A stretch of 64,000 nt of DNA from Shinisaurus crocodilurus. Taxonomy: Eukaryota > Chordata > Lepidosauria > Squamata > Shinisauridae. Both the position numbers and the translations under genes were made by a program. Shown here one piece after another: positions 56,116-64,000 of this stretch. The notes under the pieces are model-generated. The model did not search any database. It had not been told where the DNA came from and worked only from the letters and a program-made list of their open reading frames with translations. The stretch spans positions 263,507,921 through 263,571,920 of the forward strand of contig CM037879.1 of NCBI GenBank assembly GCA_021292165.1, read 5' to 3'. The number at the start of each line of letters is the position of its first letter. Position 1 is the stretch's first letter.

Positions 56116-56549
56116 CTAGGATAAATTAATAAAATTGATTTAGGCTGGTTTATCAAGGATTGATTTGATGTACTCAATCTTTTGATAAATTAATAATTTT
56201 TGATTTTGTAGTCTTAAACTGTACTGGTTACATCTCATGACTAACCAGGACAATGTCCAGAAAACCAGTACTTTACTAGTAAAACCAGTACATATGGTCA
56301 CCTTAAATAAAAGACACAATACAATATAAAATATACACAATAAAAACATTATAAAAATTTAAAACCAAGTTTAAAATGACATAAAAAGCTAAAACAAATT
56401 TATGCAACGTGACCCATAAAAGATTAAAAATAACCACCCCACCATCCCATAATGAGAGATGTGTTGTACCAAGGGAAGGAGTATCCTTGATAGTTTGGGA
56501 TGGCTTTAAAAGTTGATTGTTCCCAGCATCTCTCAACATGGTGTGCGAA

Positions 56550-56880
56550 CATCGTAAGAGTTCTGCTCGATCAGACCAATGGCCATCTAGTCGAGCATCC
56601 TGTTTGCTACAGTGGCCAATCAGATGGTTCTAGGAAGCCCACAAGCAGGACAAGAAGGCAATAACCCTTTAGTCTTGTTGCTCCCTGCAGCTGGTTATTC
56701 AGTGGCATATCACCTGCGAACCTGAAGATTGTATATAGTCATGATCATGTAGCAATTGATAGATGTATACTCCATGAATTCAAGAAATCCCTATTTAAAG
56801 CCACCTAAGCTAGTGGGCACAACCACATTTTGTGGCACTGAATTCCACAAATTAATTATGACTGAAAACAGAGAGGGCCT
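56550..56880 (-). mobile_element. CR1/L2-type LINE 3' fragment
   Basis: gaacatcgtaagagttctgctcgatcagaccaatgg, cagtggccaatcagatgg, gcccacaagcaggac, then aaatccctatttaaagccacctaa and gcactgaattccac; diverged relative of 25190-25960. Confidence 0.65.
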
Positions 56881-57089
56881 TCTGTCACTCACCACAGTGG
56901 TGGCACAGGCACCATCCTTTGATGTACCTGCAGTATGATACTCTTGAGTTTAGCCAAGCTGAAAAGCATCCATCACAGATCTACAGAAAGAGAACACATC
57001 TCAAGATGCTGGCAAGTATAATGTTATTTTCAATAAAGCTTGAAATACATTTCAGCCCTGATATTTTTAGGGGCCTTCATCAGGGGTAT

Positions 57090-57222
57090 AAAAGAGACAA
57101 CTTGTGGTCCAATGTTCTTGGACTGCAACTCCCATTAGACCTAGCCAGCATAGCCAATGGTGAGGGATGATGTGGGTTGCAGTCCAACAACATCTGGAGG
57201 GCCACAGTTGCCCACCCCTGCA
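57090..57222. mobile_element. hAT-like MITE, left-truncated
   Basis: ttggactgcaactcccattag pairs with gtgggttgcagtccaa; ends gttgcccacccctg. Confidence 0.75.
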
Positions 57223-57610
57223 GTAGAGGGCATGTCATCTGGATCTTCATAATAATTCAGCAATTATTGTGTGTTCAGTTTGTCTTACGTTGAAAGGTGT
57301 GTACGTTTATATAAGGCCTGATTGATCATTTACCGTAATGCTAGAACTGTCTCTTGTCCAAAGAAGAAATAGATTCCTGGCTGTAATTGAGGATTTAAAA
57401 GTTGGGTGGAATCAATGAGGATTATCCTTGAATCTTTGGGAGTTCAGGAGTCCAAGTGTGGGATCCAAATCTTCCTCTTTGTCCACCCAGAAGTGCTCAT
57501 ATAACTAACTGCTCTGTGGTCTGGTCAGGCCCCCAGATAGTTGTGAATCTGCTCTCACCTATACCATATATTTCTTATAGCAACATTAGTAACTGACAAG
57601 TATAATTTTT

Positions 57611-57750
57611 CAGGGGTAGGCAACCTGCTGCCTTCTAGGTGTTTTGGACTACAATTCCCAGAATCCGTGAGTGACCATTGGCCATGCTGGTTGAGGCTTA
57701 TGGGAGTTGTAGTTCAAAACATCTGGAGGGCAACAGGTCACCTACCCCTA
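57611..57750. mobile_element. hAT-like MITE (CAGGGGTAGGCAACC type)
   Basis: CAGGGGTAGGCAACCTGCTG pairs with CAGGTCACCTACCCCTA; inner gactacaattcccagaatcc. Confidence 0.85.
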
Positions 57751-57859
57751 TGCTAGATGGTGAGGGGCAGGGTTAAACACAGCATAACCAGAAAAAGAAA
57801 ACAGCAGACAACTGCTGCAGGAGACAAGGTGTCCTGAGCAAATGGTTCTTCATCTATGG

Positions 57860-57995
57860 CAGCCTTTCCCAAACTGGTGCCCTCCAGCTGTTTTGGACCA
57901 CAACTCCTAGCATTCCTGCCCATTGACCATGCTGCCTAGGGCTGATGGGAGCTGAAATCCAAAACATTTTGAAGGCGCCGGGTTGGGGAAGGCTG
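57860..57995. mobile_element. hAT-like MITE (CAGCCTTTCCCAAAC type)
   Basis: CAGCCTTTCCCAAACTGGTG pairs with GGGTTGGGGAAGGCTG. Flanks atctatgg and atccactg are partly alike. Confidence 0.8.
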
Positions 57996-58758
57996 ATCCA
58001 CTGGAATTCCTTAGATAACTAGCTCCAGAAGGAGCCACTAACCTACTGATTCCTATAATGGTAGGGTTGCCATTTTTTTTAATTCCAGGAATGCTGCCCC
58101 TTTGGCTGGGGGCCAGGGTAAAAGCTCTGTGGGTCAGGACTACAGCCTTGAGGATACGGTAGACCAGGAGCTGAGGCAAAATCTGGTGGGTCCAGGGTGA
58201 AGACAGGAGGGTCATGGGAAGATCCTAAGTTTACTGGCTTTTCAGATACAATACTGGCTGCCTGATTTATTTGTTTTTTAAATAGACAGTTATATTGATA
58301 ATGCCAGTAAAAAGGTCGGCTGGTGGGCAATCCTGGGAGGTGAAAGAGGTAGAGATATAAAGGATCTGAAAATAGCTTGCATAGCGCATTTTAGGCCACT
58401 GTTAGAAATGTGTTGCTTTCCAGTAGATAATGTCTTGTGAAATTGTTTGGACTAGAGTCTCAAAGTTTATTTGTGCTATATGACATTTATCTATGTTCTT
58501 CCCAGAAAATTTCGCCCAAATTACCCAACCTAATTGGTGTTCTTCCAGAATCACAGTCAGTTAGCTGGAGTGGATATTCAAAAATGCTTCTAATTATTTC
58601 TGTAAATGTAGGCATGGATGTTATGAGATGTTTGGGGTTTTGAGATCTCTACGTCTAATTCAATCTTCAAAACAACTGGGAATTTTAGCATAGTATTAAT
58701 TGCCCATCACAGCTCCCCAAACTTTAATTGCAACAACAACAAGGAGGAACACAGACAG

Positions 58759-59270
58759 CAGGGCCGGCTCCAGGTTTTTGAGGGTCCCTGGGCAAGACAC
58801 CCTCAATGAGCCCCATCCTTCAGTGAACCCACCTTCTCACTACCAGGGTGACTAGCTGCTATTGCTAAACTTCTTCCTCTTTCTTGTCATCGGTACCACT
58901 TGCTTGCTTAACAGGTGGAGAGTCAGTAGGCAATGGCATCTCCTGCTCCTCCTCTCCACCAGCATTATCTGGACCAGTGTTCTCCAACCTTGGGTCCCCA
59001 GATGTTTTTGGCCTACAACCCCCAGTGTGCCCCAGCCAGCTATGCTATGCTGGCTGGGGCACGCAGGGAGTTGTAGGCCAAAAACATCTGGGGACCCAAG
59101 GTTGGAGAACACTGGTCTGGACCAAAGCAAAAGGCAGGTGAACAAGCAGATGGTGAAGAGGAGGAGGAGGAGGAGGAGCAACTCCAGGGGGCTCTTGTCA
59201 GTGGGCCCCTGCTGGGGTGCGGACCCCTCAAGCAGGTGCCTAACCGTGCCTACCCTTGACGCCAGCCCTG
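58759..59270. mobile_element. hAT-like element (CAGGGCCGGC family), copy 4, with nested MITE
   Basis: Begins CAGGGCCGGCTCCAGG and ends GACGCCAGCCCTG. Inverted relative to copies at 21382, 24030 and 32523. A MITE is nested at 58975-59114. No convincing 8-bp target repeat. Confidence 0.75.
58975..59114. mobile_element. Hairpin hAT-like MITE (CAGTGTTCTCC type)
   Basis: Perfect terminal arms CAGTGTTCTCCAACCTTGGG. Flanking 8-mers atctggac and gtctggac agree at 7/8. Confidence 0.9.
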
Positions 59271-59586
59271 AACGCAGGTATGATACACTCGTTCACTGTC
59301 TTATTTCCAAGCATCCTGTCAAACTCGCAACATCAAAGCTCCAAACCAGTCAAATGGTGCGTAGAAAAAAAAAAGTTGAAACACTCTGCAGAGCTGTGGA
59401 TCAACCCGAATTATATATTTTCTTTCACCCTCGCCATTCTATGTGGGGTATATATGATGCAACTAGAATCAAATGTAGGGTTCTCTTCATCCATTACATT
59501 TTTTTTTAAAAGCAAGTGAGACAAACAGTGTTCAAAAACATGCTACAGTGATCAGAGTTCCAGAATTAGACGGGGCTTCCTGTTGA

Positions 59587-59587
59587 G

Positions 59588-59616
<29 letters not shown>
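59587..59616. repeat. (TA)n microsatellite
   Basis: About 15 TA units. Confidence 0.95.
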
Positions 59617-59618
<2 letters not shown>

Positions 59619-59712
59619 TCAGTGGCAAAGTCAGCTTTGTTGTTGTTGCGTATTGTTACTCCTGGAGATGGTCTGTGGTGGGTTGCTTTTTTGCCCCACC
59701 AATGAGGCAAGA

Positions 59713-59923
59713 GGTGTTTCCAGATGGAAGGGCTCCTAGTGCTACCAGTCAGAAGGCATTGCGCAGCAATTCCATCCCCCCCCCCCAAAAATATCAGGTT
59801 TTCTGTAGTAAGAGAAAAAGTTGGAAAAAGTGGTGGGAAAACAACGGAGGGCTGTGCCTGGAAGATGATGTCATCTGGACCCCCTGTAAAATTATGTGAT
59901 AAAAGCCTCACCTGGAAGCACCC
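59713..59923. mobile_element. MITE (GGTGTTTCCAGATGG family), copy 3
   Basis: ggtgtttccagatgg at the left and cacctggaagcaccc at the right. Shares gtgctaccagtcagaaggcattg with the related copies. Confidence 0.75.
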
Positions 59924-60096
59924 AAAGACAGCCAGAACTGCCACTGACATCAGCAATGGAGGAGGACAACTCCAGGGATCCCATTCAGTTAGGGTGGCCA
60001 GGTATCATACTTTACAGAGGACAGTCCTCTACTTGGAGGACTGCTCAGTCCAAGTGTGGTGTAAAGTTGAAGAACTATAAGAAGGAAGAACAGCAG

Positions 60097-60290
60097 CAGG
60101 GGCCTTGACGTTGCCCATCAACAATTAGCACCTGGACAGCAGCCCGAGCAGGCAGGCACACAGGTCACCTGGTCAGAGTCTTCCCTACTATGGTGAAATG
60201 TATTGTATTTCTATTGTAATTTTTCCAAATCTGCATCTGTACATATAAATGAGCCCATGCACATTTTATGCAAACTGGTAGATGCATAAC
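60097..60290. repeat. Unclassified repeat shared with 32195-32400
   Basis: caggggccttgacgttgcc, gcaggcacacaggtcacctggtca and acatataaatgagcccatgca. Same orientation as its partner. Confidence 0.65.
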
Positions 60291-60654
60291 TAGCCACCCT
60301 ACGGAGGATCCCAACTGTCATCAAACCAGAGAGGAACTGTGCGGCAGAAGCCTTCCTGATGTACATGGTTATCTGATCTGTTCCCTGACGTAGGATCATT
60401 CATAGGATTTACACTGCATCAGACTATTTGTCCATCTAGCCTGTGGTCCTAGTCCACTCCCTGTGCAGCCCCAAAGCCAGCAGCAGGTCCCCGTCTCTGG
60501 CTTCCAAGATCACCGTTTTCCCGCTGCAAGTAGTGATGGAGAAACAGCCATCTTGGTGGCAATTGCTTGTAGTTCCACACATACCCCAGCAATCCCAACA
60601 TCTCAGGGAGATGTGTGTGTTCAGACCTGGCCAGCCCCTGGGCCCCCCAACCAT

Positions 60655-60804
60655 CATTGGATGCAGCCCTTGGGGCTGGAAAGGTTGTGCATCCCTGGCC
60701 TAGCACAATAATGTCTATTTTTACTGGCATTGGATGCAGCCCTTGGGGCTGGAAAGGTTGTGCATCCCTGGCCTAGCACAATAATGTCTATTTTTACTGG
60801 CATT
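60655..60804. repeat. Tandem duplication, period 73 bp
   Basis: cattggatgcagccct...atgtctatttttactgg is repeated exactly from 60655 and 60728, and cattgg begins a third unit at 60801. Confidence 0.93.
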
Positions 60805-61639
60805 GGCTCTCTGTGATCTCAGGTAGATAAAGGTCTTCTTTATCATTGGTTACATGATCCTATAAAAACAACAACAATGGAGACATCAGAGACTGAACCC
60901 GGACCATCTGCATAAAAATTTCATGCTCTACCACTGAGCTATGGTCCATTCCCATTTGGTTGGTGTTGGGGTGGGAGGTTGCACTTAGGAAGGTCTTGCG
61001 CGTTGCCCTAGCCCTAAGGCCAAGCCCTGAATGGTGGAAAGGCAGAATATAAACCTGTTAAAGAATAAATCAAATAAATATAGTCAAGCTCTTTGATGTC
61101 CTATTGATTTCAAGGGCAGAAAGTTAAGCACGTGTTTAACTCTCCCACTGAAAGTGGAGTGCCTAAGGATGTCTGGATTGTGCCCAAAATCTTTAGCTGC
61201 TTACTCTACCAACTAAATGGATTAGCAGTGCAACTGTATGGATGTCTACTCAGGAACTAAATCCTATTGAGTTCAGTGGGGCTTACTCCTGGGTGAGTGT
61301 GTAGAGTAGTCTCCCCCAAACTGGTGCCCTCCAGATGTAGTAGTCCAACACATCTGGAGGGCACCAGGTTGTGGGAGGATGGTGCAGAGGACTGCAGCCT
61401 GAAGTTTGCAACCTGACTTTTCAAGATCCATTTTTGGACAATCATCATCAGCACAGGAGAATGAACAGGAGGCTACAAGGAGAAAGAGAATGACAAAGTC
61501 AGCTCACTTTAAAGATCTACACTCTCACACATCAGGGGCTGGTCTAAGCCCCAGAGTGCCAAGCCCTGTAAAGAGCTTGTGTTGTTGTTGTTGTTGTTTG
61601 TTGTTGAGCAAGCTGTATTTCTTTGGGAGCTGAAGCTTC

Positions 61640-62179
61640 CTTTTGTTGACTGCTGGAGCCATAGGCGTTGTCTTAATTAAGAGCAGCTGAAACAGTGGCC
61701 ATTGTGAAGAATCAGACCAAGCAATACTTGCGGGCAGATGTACGTCAAGGAGGAGTTGGCAGGGTGTCCAGAGCCATTCTGGCCAGCTCAGTTAGAGAAA
61801 GTGGTCAGCTATGCCATTGAAAATCCCCCTGAAAATCAATTAATCACCGAAGTGACAGAAAGGCTGCTGTGTTGTTGCAAGAGTTACTTAGCAATTAGGA
61901 AGAGCTCTCTCTAGGTGACTTTGGACAGATGGCCTAAGCAAGGGGATGCTGCAATGTACTCCGGGTCAATTACTAATGGCTGTTGTGCAATTATGAAGTA
62001 TTACTTAAAATATGATCTCCTAATCAAACAGAGCCTGCGTTGGTGTTTTGCCAAACGGCAAAGGTTCTTTTCCACTAAGGGATTCGAAGGCAATATACAC
62101 ACAAAAACCATGAAGGAAAAGAGGCTAGTTTTATTTGAAACTTCTCCAATAAGTCTCAGAGAAGAAATCGACAGCTTAC
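61640..62179. other. Repeat-free block rich in homeodomain-like ATTA cores
   Basis: No repeat or coding exon recognised. It contains many ATTA/TAAT cores: cttaattaag (61670), aatcaattaatcacc (about 61835), agcaattagg (about 61890), gtcaattactaatgg (about 61967), gtgcaattatg and ctaatcaaac. It may be a conserved non-coding regulatory element; this is inference from composition only. Confidence 0.3.
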
Positions 62180-62187
62180 ATTTAGAG

Positions 62188-62327
62188 CAGTGTTCTCCAA
62201 CCTTGGGACCCCAGATGTTTTTGGCCTACAACTCCCAGCATGCCCCAGCCAGCATAGCATAGCTGGCTGGGGCATGCTGGGAGTTGTAGGCCAAAAACAT
62301 CTGGGGACCCAAGGTTGGAGAACACTG
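62188..62327. mobile_element. Hairpin hAT-like MITE (CAGTGTTCTCC type), intact insertion
   Basis: 140 bp, near-perfect palindrome, with a perfect 8-bp target duplication atttagag (62180-62187 and 62328-62335). Confidence 0.95.
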
Positions 62328-62483
62328 ATTTAGAGAATGCATGTTTACGCCCCTTTGGTCGGACGATGGCAGAGCCCTTGGCCGACTTGTACAGCGCTGC
62401 TCCGCAGTTCAGCCTGGGCTGCGGTTCCCGGTTGGAGCGATTTCCTAGGACTTATAGACTATTCAGGCTATACGGTTTCACCT

Positions 62484-63395
62484 GTGTATTTATTTATTTA
62501 TTTATTATATTTATCAATCGCCCATCTGGCCGGTCACCCGGCCACCCTGGGCGATGTACAATTAAAATACAGTAAGACACAATAAAATATAATAATTAAA
62601 ACAATATAAAAAATTCTCATTAAAAACCTAACCCACCCCATATTCCCGCCTGAACAGCCATGTTTTTAATGCACGGCGGAAGCTCATCACGGAGGGGGCA
62701 TGGCGAAGGTCACTAGGGAGGGAGTTCCATAATGTGGGGGCCGCCACAGAGAAGGCCCTCTTCCTAGTCCCCACCAGCCTGGCTGCTCTGGCTGATGGGA
62801 TAAGGAGAAGGCCGTCCGTGGCAGACCTTGTTGAGCGGCCTACTTGATGTTGCTGGAGGCGCTCCTTGAGATAAGCTGGGCCGGAGCCGTGTAGGGTTTT
62901 AAAGGTCAAAACCAAAACCTTGAATTCGGCTCGGCAAGCAACTGGTAGCCAGTGCAACTCATTAAGCACTGGCGTGATGTGATCACGCCGGTGGCTGCCC
63001 TTAATCAGGCGAGCCGCCGCGTTCTGTACCAGCTGAAGCTTCCGGACCGTCTTCAAGGGTAACCCCACGTAGAGCGCATTACAGTAGTCTAGGCGAGAGG
63101 AGACCAAGGCATGAACCACTGATGGGAGCAGGTGATTAGGAAGGCAGGGGCGCAGCTGCCGTATCAGATGGAGTTGATACAGCACCGCCCGGCTCACAGC
63201 TGCCACCTGAGCCTCCATGGACAGCTGGGAGTCTAGAATGACCCCCAAGCTGCGGACCTGGTCCTTCAGGGGTAGATGTACCCCATTCAGCACCAGGTCA
63301 ACATCCCCTAACCTTCCCTTGTCCCCCACCAGAAGTACCTCGGTCTTGTCGGGTACGACTTTGGGAGGGAAACTCTGCATTCCCAGTGAGCTTCA
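62484..63395 (-). mobile_element. CR1/L2-type LINE, 5'-truncated, open RT end
   Basis: The minus strand has 250 uninterrupted codons (63380-62628) covering the C-terminal part of a non-LTR RT: PDKTEVLLVGD, PLKDQVRSLGVILDS, SRLDYCNALYVGLPLKTV, VQNAAARLIKG, HITPVLNELHWLPV, FKVLVLTFKTLHG and FRRALKTWLFRR, ending at a stop. A 3' UTR of about 140 bp with ccagggtggccgggtgacc and a TAAATA tail follows. The catalytic YADD part is missing. The open frame suggests a young copy. Confidence 0.9.
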
Positions 63396-63429
63396 CGGTT
63401 GTGTGTAGGTGTGCATCTGCGTCGAGAGC

Positions 63430-63595
63430 ACATAATGCAGGCCACATGCTGAAGCTAAGCAGGTATGGGCCGGGTCAGTGCTTGAATGGGTGACTGCCTG
63501 GGCTGCCCACATCTGTTCTCCTGCATTGAGCAGGGGGTTGGACTCGATGGCCTTGTAGGCTCCTTCCAACTCTACGATTCTACGATTCTATGAAG
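63430..63595 (+). mobile_element. 5S rRNA-derived SINE with CR1 tail, copy 3
   Basis: A diverged 5S-like head (tgaagctaagcaggtatgggccgggtcagtgcttgaatgggtgactgcctggg), then cctgcattgagcagggggttggactcgatgg and ctctacgattctacgattctatgaag. Confidence 0.8.
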
Positions 63596-63619
63596 CACAG
63601 AAATGCCCCACCGCCCTGC

Positions 63620-64000
63620 TGTCCATGGGCACTTGCTGAAATAAAGGTACAGGGGCCCTGATGATCTCTGTTGCATCTGATCCTTCTGCATTAGCTGGCT
63701 TTTTGCCCACATGTGCTTCCCTTCCTGCTGCCCCCCCCCCCCGGAATCTTTCTGCCTGAGGTTTTTTTTTCTTTCTGAAATCAAATGCCCTCCTCTCTCC
63801 TGTCCATACATCCCTTTTGACAAATAGGGGTGTCCTTGGGAGACAGGGTCCTTTAAAGAGACACACAGAGAGAGACTTTAGGGTGTATGTAAATTAGCAT
63901 ATGCAAATTTGTGCTTTCTTTTTTCTTTTCTTTTTTTCTTTTTTTGGGTCCTGCGGACCTGAGCCCCAGATCTTTTCAGTATCTAGCATCGCCCCTGGTC
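63620..64000. repeat. Unclassified interspersed repeat, copy 2
   Basis: Same order of motifs as 2310-2650, with a different internal simple repeat and a longer T/C-rich stretch. It runs to the window edge. Confidence 0.7.

Larger units (their letters stand above)
54198..56305. mobile_element. hAT-like composite element with 12-bp termini
   Basis: Perfect inverted termini TAAGGTGACCAT and ATGGTCACCTTA with a perfect 8-bp duplication aataaaag (54190-54197 and 56306-56313). The interior is a patchwork: an antisense LINE 3' end (about 54236-55460), an unclassified insert in that LINE (54536-55208), a GC-rich part (55460-56100) and an inner terminus-like acatatggtcagccta near 55745-55760. No transposase recognised. 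Confidence 0.85.
54155..56500 (-). mobile_element. CR1/L2-type LINE 3' UTR split by a hAT-like element
   Basis: The left part gcccaacagctgaaactctctgggtggtttacaac and the right part aagacacaatacaatataaaatatacac belong to one antisense LINE 3' UTR, separated by 54198-56305. Confidence 0.75.

Noticed and set aside
62628..63380. 250-codon open frame as a host gene
   Set aside because: Its sequence is the C-terminal part of a CR1/L2-type reverse transcriptase followed by the LINE 3' UTR.

Overview
The window is vertebrate nuclear DNA, most likely from a squamate reptile (lizard-like). The evidence is one multi-exon gene with GT-AG introns, an L1 LINE, many CR1/L2-type LINE fragments (several ending in CR1-style ATTCTATG repeats), CORE-type and tRNA-derived SINEs, 5S-rRNA-derived SINEs with CR1 tails, LTRs, and a very large load of short hAT-like transposons. 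The species cannot be named from sequence alone.

The only protein gene supported is on the + strand, at 2928-24619. It is the 3' part of an aromatic amino acid hydroxylase. Six exons (136, 70, 57, 96, 134 and 160 coding bases) encode the catalytic core and C-terminal tetramerisation helix of a tyrosine hydroxylase. The first five lengths equal those of human PAH exons 7-11, and all splice phases join in one frame. The iron ligands (two His in CHELLGH, one Glu in TVEFGL) and the TH-type QDQ motif are present. The sequence diverges from classical TH in the last two exons, which suggests the paralogue TH2. Exons for the regulatory domain and the front of the catalytic domain lie to the left of the window. 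A MITE sits 16 bases after the stop codon, and an ATTAAA signal followed by a GT-rich stretch about 350 bases after the stop is the likely poly(A) site.

Layout: 1-2927, intron with an old LINE and MITEs; 2928-24619, the gene. Intron 3 (11101-18910) holds a near-complete but inactivated L1 in sense orientation, whose 3' UTR is split by a 719-bp hAT-like element with subterminal GACTC/GAGTC arrays. From 24620 to 64000 I find no host gene, only layered repeats and scattered unique blocks. A second copy of the GAGTC-array element is at 49940-50630 with a perfect 8-bp target duplication. Other clear nestings are a GC-rich hAT inside a foldback element (39403-40030), a hAT-like composite inside a LINE 3' end (54198-56305), and a solo LTR directly behind a CR1 terminus (52201-52911).

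The best candidate for something undescribed is the GAGTC-array hAT family. No CRISPR array, bacterial system or functional RNA gene is present; tRNA- and 5S-like stretches are SINE heads. Repeat family names come from recognition of motifs and termini, not from a library search.
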